Assembly (NCBI GenBank): GCA_006386115.1
Contig: VFIW01000048.1
Span: 248,001-312,000 of the forward strand
Reading direction: 5' to 3'
Length of the DNA: 64,000 nucleotides
Source: Globisporangium splendens
Taxonomy: Eukaryota; Oomycota; Peronosporomycetes; Pythiales; Pythiaceae
Positions 21,829-31,535 of the stretch are shown piece by piece. The translations under genes and the position numbers were made by a program. The stretch's first letter is position 1, and every line of letters starts with the position of its first letter. Below the pieces are notes generated by a model. It was given only the letters and a program-made list of their open reading frames with translations. It did not search any database and was not told the DNA's origin.

Positions 21829-23142
21829 ATGATGCTGCGTGCGCTACTACCATCCCGCCGCGTGTGGCCGCTCTTCTCCGTTCGTGGCATCTCCGCCGCA
21901 GCTTCAACGTCACAGCTGCTCGTGATCAACGCCGGGAGCTCGTCGCTCAAGTACAAGATGTTCGCATTGAACGACGGCAAAGACAGCAAAAGCAAGGGCG
22001 TCGGGGAGCCGATCTTCTCGGGGCTCGTGGAGCTCTCGAACGCGTCGTCGAAGGACGGTCGCATCGTGCACCAGTGCCTCGAGACACAGACCAAGCAGGA
22101 GGTGCGCCTGCCGCTCAAGACCCACCGCACGGCGCTCGAGGAAGCCGTGACGCGCTTCTTCGGCACACACAAGAAGGGCATCGAGGCGATTGGCCACCGC
22201 GTCGTGCACGGTGGCGAAGCGTTCCACGACGCGACGCTCATCGACGACAGCGTGATCGCCGCGATCACGGACAACATCAGTCTGGCGCCGCTGCACAACC
22301 CGGGCAACTTGCTGGGCATCGACGTCGCGACCGAAGTGTTTGGCGCCAAGTGTCCGCAGGTCGCGGTGTTCGATACGGCGTTCCACGCGACGATGAAGCC
22401 CGAGGCGTTCGTGTACGCGGTGCCGTACTCGCTCTACAAGGAGCACGGCGTGCGTCGCTATGGGTTCCACGGCACGAGCCACCAGTACGTCGCGCAGCAG
22501 GCGGCCAAGATCCTGAACAAGCCACTGGACAAGATCAACCTGGTGACGTGCCATCTCGGCAACGGCTCGAGCATGGCGGCGATCCGCGGTGGCAAGTGCA
22601 TCGACACGACGATGGGCATGACGCCTCTGGAAGGGCTCGTCATGGGTACGCGCAGCGGCGACGTCGACCCTGCGCTGCATGCGTTCCTGACGTCGCATCT
22701 CAAGATGACGATCGAGCAGGTCGACAAACTCCTGAACAAGCAGAGCGGTCTACTGGGCATCTGTGACGACAGCGACATCCGCAAGATCCAGGACCGCATC
22801 CGCAACGACAAGGACCCGCAAGCCGACCTCGCGATGAACGTGTATGTGCACCGCGTGCGAAAGTACCTCGGCGCGTACCTGCTGGAGCTCGGCGGCTCGG
22901 CCGACGCGATTGTGTTCACTGCTGGCATCGGCGAGAGCTCGGCGATGATCCGCGAGCGTGTGTGCGCCAATTTGGAGTCGCTGGGCATCGAGCTCGACCT
23001 GGAAAAGAACGCGCGGTCCATGCTCGGCGCTGGCCCGATCGAGATCCAGGCGGCGACGTCCAAGGTCAAAGTGCTCGTGATCAACACGGACGAGGAGCGC
23101 AGCATCGCCGAGCAGACGTACGACATTGCGTTTCGAAAGTAG
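21829..23142 (+). CDS. ackA: Acetate kinase, probably mitochondrial
   Basis: Acetate kinase interconverts acetate plus ATP and acetyl phosphate plus ADP. It is a single 437-codon exon. The first ~27 residues are basic and hydroxylated with no acidic residue (MMLRALLPSRRVWPLFSVRG), as in a mitochondrial presequence. The catalytic domain starts at LLVINAGSSSLKYKMF (ATPase fold, phosphate 1). It continues with GHRVVHGG, the FDTAFHATMKPEA segment holding the substrate-binding residues, RYGFHGTSHQYV, the phosphate-2 motif CHLGNGSSMAAIRGGKCIDT, the GLVMGTRSGDVDP loop and the adenosine-site TAGIGESS. Length is normal for the family (about 400) plus the leader. Acetate kinase is uncommon in eukaryotes but known in oomycetes, some fungi and algae. 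A phosphate partner enzyme (phosphotransacetylase or phosphoketolase) is not in this window. Confidence 0.96.
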   Translation: MMLRALLPSRRVWPLFSVRGISAAASTSQLLVINAGSSSLKYKMFALNDGKDSKSKGVGEPIFSGLVELSNASSKDGRIVHQCLETQTKQEVRLPLKTHRTALEEAVTRFFGTHKKGIEAIGHRVVHGGEAFHDATLIDDSVIAAITDNISLAPLHNPGNLLGIDVATEVFGAKCPQVAVFDTAFHATMKPEAFVYAVPYSLYKEHGVRRYGFHGTSHQYVAQQAAKILNKPLDKINLVTCHLGNGSSMAAIRGGKCIDTTMGMTPLEGLVMGTRSGDVDPALHAFLTSHLKMTIEQVDKLLNKQSGLLGICDDSDIRKIQDRIRNDKDPQADLAMNVYVHRVRKYLGAYLLELGGSADAIVFTAGIGESSAMIRERVCANLESLGIELDLEKNARSMLGAGPIEIQAATSKVKVLVINTDEERSIAEQTYDIAFRK

Positions 23143-23654
23143 ACACTTGGCGTTGAGAAAAAAGCTTGACCCTACAAAAAGAACCAAAACCATTTTGTGA
23201 AACTAGTGATGATGATGACGCGGACTGCGAACCTTGCGGACACTCTGATTGCAACTGTACAAAGGAACGACGAGATCATGACGCAAATGGTCATCCTGTC
23301 ATACCGCAATAGGCATCTTCAGCATGCTTTGTGTTGCGCAAAGCAACTTCAGCGTCAACATCCCAGGTTTACGATTCCTTCGATGTGATGAAGCTGGTTG
23401 TGCGGTTGTTGGATCTTTGCTCGAGGTCCTCATTATCAAAAAGAGCAGCCACGCCAAACACCAATGAACTATTGAGACGGTTGCAGCAGCTTGTGTGTGC
23501 AATGCGCTTTGGAGTATGGTATAAAATGGCTCTATGATGTGTATTTGTTGTGGTGTTGATAAACAGAGAATATGAAAACGCTTAGTTGAAAAATCTCGTT
23601 TTTCTCTCTCCTCCAAGGGTTTCTCGCTTTCTTTGGAGGGTGTCCGTCACTAAC
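23143..23654. other. Convergent intergenic region
   Basis: About 510 bp between the stops of acetate kinase (plus) and the Noc1 homologue (minus). It should hold both polyadenylation regions. No gene recognised. Confidence 0.5.
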
Positions 23655-26600
23655 TTAATTGCGCTTTTGTTTCTTGCCCGCACGCTGCTTTTGCTGTTTC
23701 GCAAGCGCCTCTTGCACCATGACCTCGTAGTCGTCGGCACTCGCAAACGGCGATTTCCGCTTTGGCGCCGGTGGCGTCTTCTTGGATTTCGACGCTGGCG
23801 CTTCCTCGACTTCGTCATCACTGCCATCGTCGTCGTCGCTCATGCCAGCAGCAAAGTCAAAACCATCTTCGTCGTCCTCGTCATCTTCTCCTTCGACATC
23901 ATCCTCATCGCCGTCCAGTTCGCCACCATCATCATCGTCGCTGTCGCCGTCACCACCAAAGTTCGGCGCATCATCCTCACCCTCGAGTTCACCTCCATCG
24001 TCCTCATCGTCGTCGTCTTCGCCGCCGCTCCAGTCGTCCATGTCCGGGTCTTCGTCGTCCATGTCGCCGTCCTTCATGATACCCTCGGCCAACTCCTGCG
24101 CATAGGCTTCGAGCTCAGCATCTTCTTCGCTATCGGCATCCGAGAACGCATCGGCGTCACGGTCGTCGTCACCCGACGCTCTCTTCTTCTTCTTCTTTGG
24201 CACCGCCGACTCGCGAGACGCACGCTCCTTGAAGAACTTGTAGAAGAACTTGTCACTCTCGTCGACATTCTCCTCGGCTTCCTGGAGCACAGCCTCAGTG
24301 TTGATCGGCACAAAGCTCCAGCTCTTCTTCGCCTTCCGGTCGCTACTCTCGATCTTGTGGCGTGGCTTCTTGTTCATGAACTTCTCGAAGAACGCGTGCA
24401 TCGTGAAGTCCACCAACGGATCACCCGCGTACTGGATGCCCGTCGTCTTGTTCTCGATCAACTGGCGCGCAAACACCTGCACAGATGGGTGGTAGTGCTG
24501 CACCAAGTGGTGCAGTTCCCAGGCACACGCGTTCTCGGCGCCGGCAAACAGCGGGTTGCGCTTGCGTGGATCGTATGCGCTGGCTTTGGTCTCGACGCTC
24601 GCGTCCTTGCCCTCAGTCTTCTTCTCCTTACTCGCATTCTTATCCTCTTCTTTTTCCTCTTCGTCGCTGCTTTCGTCGAAGGTCACAGCCGTCGGGACGT
24701 TCTTCTGCGTTCCTGCAGCTGGCGCCTTGCCGAACATTTGCTCGAGCACCTTGGCCGCACGCTGCGCGTCTGTCAGCCCGTCATTTATCTCTGCTGGCGA
24801 CTCGGACTCATCGTCCGTGTCCTCCTCCTCGTCTTCATCCTGTTCGAGCGTGAACGTCTGCTTCTCTCCTTCCTCGTCGTCCGACTCTGCCTTGGCATCT
24901 TCAAAGTGCTCGTCGTCACCTGAATCGCCGCTGGAGCCCGACTCTGGCTGGTCGATCAGCGTACGCAATGTCGGTTTGATCTTCAAGAGCTCCGACAGCA
25001 GGAAGAGCACGGCGCACGTGAACGCTGGCGTCATGACCGTTGTCAACTGGAGCAGACGCTTCATCATCGCACCGCATCGCGCCGGCGACACATCGGCCTT
25101 CATCGCGCGGAAGATCAGGTTGAGGAACAGTGTGTGCTTGGACGTCTCGCGCACCTTTGGATCGAACAGCTTCTCGTACAGCGCCGTGTAGAAACGATCC
25201 GAGACTGAGTTCGTGCTGTTCATGACCTGGAAGAGCAGCATCAGCGCCTGCACGCTCGTGCTGTGGTGCGCGCGATGCACGACCGTGAACAGCGCGTCGA
25301 TCTCGTTCTCAAAGTTGGCAGATGTCGCCTTCGCGTACGGGAACGCGCGGTTCACGCCCACGAGCAACGCACTGAGCAGCTTGCGGTCCATGCCGACGGC
25401 CGCAGCAGGTTCGTGGTTTTTCTTCTTGTGACCGCTCTTCTTGGAGTGCTTCTCTTTCTTCTTCGCAGCAAGGACTCGTGCATCTTCGGCGTGCACTTCC
25501 TTCGTAAACAATCCAAAGTACACGGTGATCAAGTGCGCGGCGAGGTCTGCGTCATCGCCAGATTTGTCCAAGTAGATTTGATTGAGGAACAAAATTGCGT
25601 TGTACTTCGTGCGGTCCGAAACCTGAGGACGCGTCAACACGCGCTCGACTTCGTCGACAACCACGCGCTTCATTGCCGGGTGCTCTTGCAGTAAATCCTG
25701 CAGCGTTTTGTGAATGTACGACGCGATCTTGCGGTCTGGGTCACCAAGTTTGTTGACGATCATCGCCAAGAGCACAGCTTCCTGCTCGGGTTTCGCGGCG
25801 AGCAACGCATTCGCGGCGCGGATGCACGCGCGCTTGTGGTTGTCGACAGCGTCGTCCATGCCATCGGCGAGCACACCCACCAATTGCGCAAACGCAGTCT
25901 TGAGACAGTGCTCAAAGAACCAGACCACGAGGTGACTGTCGTTCACGTCCGGGTGGTCGAGTGGGTTCTGGTGGAAAAAGTTCAAGCGGCGGTCGTCAGG
26001 AAGCAGGTTGTTGATGAACAGATCCTTGAGCGAGTCCACAGCCATCATGCTCTCGCGACGAGCTTTCTTGCTCGCCATCGTGATCATCTGACCCAAGCGC
26101 GATAAGCAATGGAACGGCGAGCCCTGGATCGTCAGCGTCAGCGCGGCGACGCGATCGGCCAACGTACCGTTCTTCATCATCGTCGCCAAGTACTTGTCAT
26201 CGCTCGACATCTTGCCGCTCTTCTTGGCTTCAAACCGCTGCACCTCTTCCTCCCACAGCCGTTGCGCGTGCTTCTTCTTGCTCTCGACGAGCTCAACTGG
26301 GAGTGCGGGACCATCCACATCATCCGCACCTCCAGCCGCCTGTTTCTCCAACTGCAGCGCCAACAACTTCTTGTTCTTGCGCTTGCTGTTGCCGTTGCCC
26401 GACGCGAACCCCGCGCTCACGTCGCGTGGGAGCGGCTTGAGCGGCTTGAGCACATCGTACCACGCGACCGACTGCTCCGTGAACTTCGCGAGCATGTTGT
26501 GTAGCACCGCAGGGGAGGACGTCGGTGCTGCCGTCGGCTTCGCAGCGCCATCGTGCTTCTTGGGCTTCTGTGTCTTGCCCTCCGCCTTGCCCTTGGGCTT

Positions 26601-26783
26601 CATCTGCTGCTGCGTCTTCTTCTTGGCAGCCGCCATGCTGCTCGCCAACAGTTTGTCTATTGTGCGCCTGGCCATTGGACGTGAGTGAGGAGCTGCATTC
26701 ATTCCGTACATTCCAAAACCAGGTGAGATAGTAGCTAAGAACCAGAACACGGTGCGATTTTTGCTCCAATCGTGAGAATGCAT
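23655..26783 (-). CDS. Noc1/Mak21/CEBPZ-like 60S ribosome biogenesis factor
   Basis: A single exon of up to 1042 codons. The protein belongs to the CBF/Mak21 family, whose yeast member Noc1 escorts pre-60S particles in the nucleolus together with Noc2. Visible features, numbered from the first ATG: a Lys-rich N-terminus (residues 50-80); HEAT-like helices from about 200 to 560 containing KARRESMMAVDSLKDLFINN and the segment LFTKEVHAEDARVLAAKKKE; the CBF core around 490-600 (ALLVGVNRAFPYAK, FLNLIFRAMKADVSP, MMKRLLQL); and a very acidic Asp/Glu tail before a basic end (QKQRAGKKQKRN), typical of nucleolar factors. The first ATG at 26783 gives an unconvincing leader. ATGs at 26675 (MARRTIDKL) or 26636 (MAAAKKKTQQQ) are better candidate starts. 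Confidence 0.9.
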   Translation of the reverse strand: MHSHDWSKNRTVFWFLATISPGFGMYGMNAAPHSRPMARRTIDKLLASSMAAAKKKTQQQMKPKGKAEGKTQKPKKHDGAAKPTAAPTSSPAVLHNMLAKFTEQSVAWYDVLKPLKPLPRDVSAGFASGNGNSKRKNKKLLALQLEKQAAGGADDVDGPALPVELVESKKKHAQRLWEEEVQRFEAKKSGKMSSDDKYLATMMKNGTLADRVAALTLTIQGSPFHCLSRLGQMITMASKKARRESMMAVDSLKDLFINNLLPDDRRLNFFHQNPLDHPDVNDSHLVVWFFEHCLKTAFAQLVGVLADGMDDAVDNHKRACIRAANALLAAKPEQEAVLLAMIVNKLGDPDRKIASYIHKTLQDLLQEHPAMKRVVVDEVERVLTRPQVSDRTKYNAILFLNQIYLDKSGDDADLAAHLITVYFGLFTKEVHAEDARVLAAKKKEKHSKKSGHKKKNHEPAAAVGMDRKLLSALLVGVNRAFPYAKATSANFENEIDALFTVVHRAHHSTSVQALMLLFQVMNSTNSVSDRFYTALYEKLFDPKVRETSKHTLFLNLIFRAMKADVSPARCGAMMKRLLQLTTVMTPAFTCAVLFLLSELLKIKPTLRTLIDQPESGSSGDSGDDEHFEDAKAESDDEEGEKQTFTLEQDEDEEEDTDDESESPAEINDGLTDAQRAAKVLEQMFGKAPAAGTQKNVPTAVTFDESSDEEEKEEDKNASKEKKTEGKDASVETKASAYDPRKRNPLFAGAENACAWELHHLVQHYHPSVQVFARQLIENKTTGIQYAGDPLVDFTMHAFFEKFMNKKPRHKIESSDRKAKKSWSFVPINTEAVLQEAEENVDESDKFFYKFFKERASRESAVPKKKKKRASGDDDRDADAFSDADSEEDAELEAYAQELAEGIMKDGDMDDEDPDMDDWSGGEDDDDEDDGGELEGEDDAPNFGGDGDSDDDDGGELDGDEDDVEGEDDEDDEDGFDFAAGMSDDDDGSDDEVEEAPASKSKKTPPAPKRKSPFASADDYEVMVQEALAKQQKQRAGKKQKRN

Positions 26784-26934
26784 GGCGCTCTAATCGGGCA
26801 GACCACAGTAGGGATGGACATCATGACACACCATAATGGACACCTTGCACAGGTAACCTAGGTGAGCATATGGTGACAGCAAATGGACTAAATGCGTTGT
26901 ATGAATGGGATGTACTACTGTAGAAACTAACTGC

Positions 26935-27918
26935 TTAGGCGATGGCCGTGCCGCGCGAGCGGAGTCGCTTCCACGTGTGCTCGCGCACGGCGTTCTGCAG
27001 CAGGTCGTACACCTGGTTGCACCCGTCCATGGCGGTGTTCATGAGCGACTCGAAGATCTCCAGCGGCAGCTTGCACTCCATCTGCAGCAGGTTGAGCTTC
27101 TGCGTGCGTGGGTTGAGCGCGACCACGAGCTGCGGGGCGCGCGCCGCTTCCTCCGAGTAGTTGAGATCTGTTGCAACAAGCAAAGGGTTCAAATGCACAC
27201 AAAGACGAAATGAGTGACCACATGATACCATCAAAGTGAACTTCCTTTCGCCCATCTAAGAAGGACAATGACACCACCACCACGTGTGCGTTAAGGATCA
27301 GAAGGACGTACCACAGAGAAGCGATTGCTGGAGGTACCCGGCCGAGGACGCGACGACGAAGTCGTTGAGCGCGATGCCGGCGTCGATCAGCGCCAGCGTG
27401 ATCGCGTTGATGCTCGCCGGGAGCTCACCGCCGTCAGCATGAAGCACCTGCACAAAGATGTCGATCTGCGAGCGGGGGTACAGCTGCGTCTGGATGCACG
27501 CTTCAAAGATCTGCTTGATCGCGAGCGACGACTCCATCTTCTTGCGGTCGCCCGTGCGCTGCGGCTTGCGCTCCGAGGTCGCAAACGCAGCCTGCGTGAA
27601 CTCGCAGTGCACGACGGCGCGCGGCTGCGTGTTGCTCGCGGCATTGCCAGAGCCCGTTCCCACGGTCGCGACGCCGCCGGCCGCCGCAGCCGCGCCAGTC
27701 ATCTTGAGCTCGCGCGGTCCGTACACGACGGCGACCACCTTGGTGTTGCCCTGCTCGTAGTACGCGGACCCGTCCACGCGCTGGAAGAGCCCGAAGCGCG
27801 TGCGGATGCGCCGCACCTCCTCGCTGCGGCGGCCGTCCACGCGCAGCCCCGCCACCGAGAGGAACTCGCCGCTGGACGCGCCGCCGAGCACGCTCGTCGC
27901 GCCTGCCTTGCCCGCCAT
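26935..27918 (-). CDS. RRP41: Exosome subunit RRP41 (RNase PH-like), two exons
   Basis: RRP41 is one of the six RNase PH-fold subunits of the RNA exosome ring, acting in nuclear and cytoplasmic 3' RNA processing and decay. Exon 1 is 27918-27312 and exon 2 is 27167-26935 (phase 1, GTACGT...CAACAG), giving 279 residues. Motifs: GLRVDGRRSEEVRRIRTRFG, the GSAYYEQGNTKVVAVVYGPRE strand region, a lineage-specific Ala/Gly-rich insert after MTGAAAAAGG, QIDIFVQVLHADGGELPASI, ALIDAGIALNDFVV, and in exon 2 DLNYSEEAARAPQLVVALNP with LLQMECKLP, the typical RRP41 C-terminus. The start at MAGKAG is the first ATG that gives a family-like N-terminus; the upstream open stretch to 28161 is probably leader. Confidence 0.94.
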
Positions 27919-28239
27919 TCTTGCTGTGCTTGTGCTCTTGTGTGTTTTGCTCTTTCCAGTCAAAGAGGCAGGCTGCTGTTTGCTGGAGGCAACACAAAAA
28001 CTCTCAAAGAGCATATTTGGCACCAACAAGTTAAAGTTGATATGTTGTATAAAGAGGTTGGAGGCAAAGTTCAGGCTGTTTGAGGGGCTTTGGACGAAGA
28101 CACTTTGGTGGAGGGGGACAGAAAGCGTCCACATCAACTGGACGTTTTTGAATAGCTCCATTGCTGAACAGCTAGCTAGAGTAAAGGACTCCCTAAATTG
28201 TCAATAGGGTGCACAATCCAGTCACAGCTCGTCCAGCTT
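27919..28239. other. RRP41 upstream flank
   Basis: About 320 bp between the RRP41 start and the sfsA-derived fragment. It likely contains the RRP41 promoter and leader; no specific site recognised. Confidence 0.4.
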
Positions 28240-28347
28240 TCCTTATCGGCTGTCGGCGTCGATGAGCTCAGTGTCGACGAGAAAGCGCTGGCACCGCTTG
28301 ATCAGCCGGTCAGGAACCTGGTGGCCGTTCTTGTGCACGATCTTTTC
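28240..28347 (-). pseudogene. Fragment of an sfsA duplicate, left of the retrotransposon
   Basis: Read on the minus strand, this encodes EKIVHKNGHQVPDRLIKR, then QRFLVDTELIDADS and a stop at about 28244. It is closely similar to residues of the intact SfsA homologue at 45.2 kb (AKIVYQYGHLVPGRLIKR, KRFLADIELIDADS). The alignment is cut at the retrotransposon's left boundary and resumes at 42379 beyond the right LTR. So this is a partial gene duplicate that later received the insertion. Confidence 0.8.
28343..28347. repeat. Target-site duplication TTTTC, left copy (outer element)
   Basis: Five bases directly before the left LTR, matched by TTTTC at 42379-42383 after the right LTR. Joining the flanks at one copy restores the sfsA-like alignment. 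Confidence 0.95.
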
Positions 28348-28836
28348 TGTCATGAGCTGAGGTGGCTGGCATGCCTTCCAACCAATGACTGCATGCCAGC
28401 GCACCTTCGCAACTGTCTTGCACCCATGCTTCCAGAAATAGAAGCAGGTGCTGGACACAGCTTCCATGTTCTCAGACGTATCTGGGAACACAGGATACGG
28501 GTGCTGGGCACAACTTCCATGTTCTCAGATATTCCTGGATACATGGAAGCACACTTGCATTCAAGCAATAGTAAAAAGAATATAAAAAGAGTGCATATAT
28601 GAATATCAAGCTAAAAAGAAGAGAAGAAGAGAAAAGAGAAGAAACAGGGAAAGACGTAGGCCGTAGGACACAAAGAGAAACAAGAGGGGCTCCATGAGAG
28701 CACATGCATATCGTAGGAATTCACATGTCGATAAACCATTTATAATTCAACCTACCGTCTTCCCCACAAGTGTCTCTATCCAACAACCGTCCGAACCTCT
28801 ACAGAAGAACCACCATCGAAGCCCCGAAACGTCACA
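28348..28836 (+). repeat. Outer element 5' LTR (489 bp)
   Basis: TG...CA ends. Identical to the 3' LTR except for an extra 53 bp (about 28476-28528), which is a diverged tandem copy of the preceding GGTGCTGGACACAGCTTCCA region. Contains an AT-rich run at 28570-28620. Confidence 0.96.
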
Positions 28837-28838
28837 TT

Positions 28839-28852
28839 TGGTAGCACTTGTT
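28839..28852 (+). other. Outer element primer-binding site
   Basis: TGGTAGCACTTGTT begins two bases after the 5' LTR. The leading TGG pairs with the CCA end of a tRNA. The inner element has the same first 11 bases, so both probably use the same tRNA; its identity was not determined. Confidence 0.7.
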
Positions 28853-29090
28853 CGGGGGAAGAAACGTGAGTACCAAGTTGTGATTTGTGAACCGCTGAGC
28901 GTCGACGAGTGTAGCGGACTGGCATAGTCTCACTGATCTTTCGGTGAGCTGCCAGCGTGAACTCAGGCTATAAGTTCCTTTCTTTTGTAACAGTTTCTGT
29001 TATCGTGACGTTGTATCTAACGATACGTTATTCGTTACGTGCAGGAATAAATCTGTTACAATATTGAACGGCATTGCCAGCTTATCCTGA

Positions 29091-29492
29091 ATGCCAAGAA
29101 AGAAGACTCAGCCAACTCCAACTCTGCGTGGCTCCTTACGCACCGTCGCCGTGAGCAAGCCAGAGGAGGCCGACAAAGCAAGGCAAGGCCTGTTCAATAC
29201 CATCAAGAAAGCGCAACGGATCGCTGTGGTGCTCGACAAGCATCTTCAGTCGTCGGTACGACCAATTGAAAAGCGTAACCTCGGTCAGTTATTGTACCAA
29301 GCGTCGCAAGACCTTGTCCGCATCGAGGACAACATCGACATTCGTTTCAGTCGCATCCTCAGACGCCTCGAAGTGAAAGCCAAGCCTCCAGCGCCATCAA
29401 GAGAAGCCGTGAGTGCGGATTCAACTCCAGCTGGTACCAAGTCGACCCCGATTATCGTAAAACGCTACACCCCGTCGAAAGTGCACCAGTAA
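29091..29492 (+). CDS. Extra small ORF upstream of gag in the outer element
   Basis: 133 codons with a genuine ATG, lying between the primer-binding site and gag in a different frame and ending 86 bp before the gag ATG. The protein is basic and mostly helical (for example GLFNTIKKAQRIAVVLDKHL and RIEDNIDIRFSRILRRLEVK) with a Pro/Ser/Thr-rich tail. No family was recognised. Its position suggests a structural or RNA-binding accessory product, but it could also be a regulatory upstream ORF. Confidence 0.55.
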   Translation: MPRKKTQPTPTLRGSLRTVAVSKPEEADKARQGLFNTIKKAQRIAVVLDKHLQSSVRPIEKRNLGQLLYQASQDLVRIEDNIDIRFSRILRRLEVKAKPPAPSREAVSADSTPAGTKSTPIIVKRYTPSKVHQ

Positions 29493-29578
29493 GATCAGCC
29501 GAGAACTGTGGTAACTGCGTTAAATACGATTCTTTAAGTTGATTGCCTCTCAAAGTTAGTACCGTCCGAAACTATAAA

Positions 29579-30760
29579 ATGGGAGAGCCGTCAAGTGCGC
29601 AGCTGCTTCAGAGCATGTTGCACCTTATGGACCAGCAGACAAAGCTGATGGAAGCAATGAAGCAGTCCCGAGACCTGGCCGAGATCAAGTTAGAGGGTGT
29701 AAAACTACCGGTTTATGGAGGTACAATGAACGAGTCTTTTCAATTGTACAAGGAGCAAGTGGAGCAGTACTTCTTCGCAAGAGGAATTGATTGGAAGAGT
29801 GAAACGCTGACGCAGCGGATTCTGGCCGTGTTGGGCGGAACCTTGAGGCAAGGAGCTGCTCAATGGTTCATCGTCATGAAGAGCGAAATTAAGAAGATTG
29901 ATGAGTTTTTTTGAGAAGCTTGAGGAAGAATTCGTGCCCGCGGACTTGCAAGAGCGACTGCGAGATCAACTGAACGAGTTACAGCAGACACATTGCCGTG
30001 ATATCATGGAGTATGTCAGCAGACACCGAGAATTAATGACTCAAGTGCGGGACATGAGCGAGCTAGACAAAGTGATGTATTTCCTGCGTGGTCTGACTAC
30101 AAGAACGAAAGAAGAAGTCTTGTATCGTCGATGCAAGACGCTAACCGAAGCAATCACAGTAGCATTGGATTACGAGAGATCACACCAGCGCTATCCTTCG
30201 GAAATTTCAAGACATCAGGGGCCGACCCAACCACGCTATCGCTCCTTCAACAATCGTCAGCAACGACCGTACGACGGGCCAGTGCCTATGGAGATCGATA
30301 ATGTTCAGCTGCCATCACGAGAACAATGCCGACGCCAAAACTTGTGCTTCAAGTGCGGGAAAGCTGGTCACCGCTCCTCACAATGTCGACGTGATACGCG
30401 CATTTCTCAGGTTGCAAGAAGACACCCTCCTCCGTATAATCAGCCAGAAAGATATCAAGAAAGGCCGAATATAAACATGGTTCTCGGTGAGGAAATTGAC
30501 GAAGACGAAGGGATGGTGTTAGACCGAGTAACCGTAAATGCGGTTGAACTTCAGGAAGGCTCGGAAGAATCGCAAAAAGAGAATTTTTGGCCGGCTGTGG
30601 AAGTACACAATTCGGATTTGAAGCAACCTGATCGGTTGTTTATTGTTGAAGCCGTGATCGACAAAAAGGTTGTGAAGATTCTGCTCGACACTGGAGCTAC
30701 TTCGAACCTCATTAAGCCAGGAATTGCGAGTAAAGTGTTGTGTTCACGCCGGATCCAAGC
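29579..30760 (+). pseudogene. Outer element gag and protease start, frameshifted and interrupted
   Basis: Gag starts at ATG 29579 (MGEPSSAQLLQSMLH). A run of seven T at about 29907-29913 puts the frame out and a TGA follows at once; the downstream frame carries on in a different phase with the rest of the capsid region. It then has a CCHC zinc knuckle (CFKCGKAGHRSSQC, about 30345) and the aspartic-protease motif LLDTGATSNL (about 30683). The frame is cut at 30760 by the inner element and resumes in the same phase at 38407. The T-run change is most simply a one-base insertion. Confidence 0.85.
30756..30760. repeat. Target-site duplication CAAGC, left copy (inner element)
   Basis: CAAGC before the inner left LTR is repeated at 38402-38406 after the inner right LTR. 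Removing the element and one copy rejoins the outer reading frame in phase. Confidence 0.95.
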
Positions 30761-31409
30761 TGTAATGGGCTATACCTAGCCATTACATGAAGGTGGATCT
30801 GTTCACAGATCTAGTGTGCCACACACCACCTTCAGTGTGCATTGTGGAGAGACAAACAACAAAGGGATTACAGTACGACAGTCCCCACATGCACATGTGA
30901 CGTCATCCCATGACGTCACGAGCGCTCTCTGTGCTGATCAGTGCAGAATGTTGTTCACATGTACTAATCAGTACAGAGTGATGACATCCATGTGCTAACC
31001 AAGTACTGAGTGATGGTTCCTGCTTGGGAAACTGCACTGGTGATGAGACCGACGTGTCTCTGCCATCTGGAGTGAGTGGCGCGAGCCAATCACTTTGCAG
31101 GGATTTTATACAAGACTTGAAGTTCAAGCTTCTCGAAGATCCCGTAGGTTCAACCTCAGTGTACCCAAGGTTTTATATATCATATTCATAGGTTTTATTG
31201 TGTATGTTTAGGTTTTAGTTATAAAACCTCTAGGATCCGTTGGTGTTCATTTACAAGTAGCGACAGGAACCATAAGCATTTTAATTCAGTTGCAATTTTA
31301 CCACCAAGCCCTCAAGTCTTCCTTCCTCCCTCCAAGTCGGGAGACGCTTCCTCTGGCACAAGCGTGTGTGCCGTGTTTAAGGGACTGTTTGGAACAGCGC
31401 CCTTTTACA
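30761..31409 (+). repeat. Inner element 5' LTR (649 bp)
   Basis: TG...CA ends. About 4% diverged from the 3' LTR by direct comparison. Contains palindromic CATGTGACGTCA and TGACGTCA words (CRE-like) near 30893-30920, present in both LTRs and possibly promoter elements. Confidence 0.96.
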
Positions 31410-31411
31410 CC

Positions 31412-31425
31412 TGGTAGCACTTCGA
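31412..31425 (+). other. Inner element primer-binding site
   Basis: TGGTAGCACTTCGA begins two bases after the 5' LTR, with the same first 11 bases as the outer element's site. Confidence 0.7.
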
Positions 31426-31535
31426 GCGGTCCTTCCAGCGACCCAGTGAAGCGAAAAGGTTTGACGACGCGGCTTTGAGCACGTCGCGCATTCCTGTCCA
31501 AGACTGAAGACCCTGCGAGCGTCCTTGTTTGGGAC

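Noticed and set aside
21741..22766. 341-codon plus-strand frame over acetate kinase
   Set aside because: A shadow frame of acetate kinase, compositionally Arg/Gln/Ala-rich, with no motif.
23586..24923. 445-codon plus-strand frame opposite the acidic tail of the Noc1 homologue
   Set aside because: It is the complement of GAC/GAG/GAT repeats and gives artificial Val/Leu/Ile-rich sequence.
26676..26783. First ATG of the Noc1 homologue as certain start
   Set aside because: The leader it adds (MHSHDWSKNRTVFW) is unlike the family; internal ATGs at 26675 or 26636 are more plausible, so the start is left open.
28141..28161. Extended N-terminus for RRP41 beginning near 28161
   Set aside because: The extension is hydrophobic and unlike RRP41; MAGKAG at 27918 gives the normal N-terminus.
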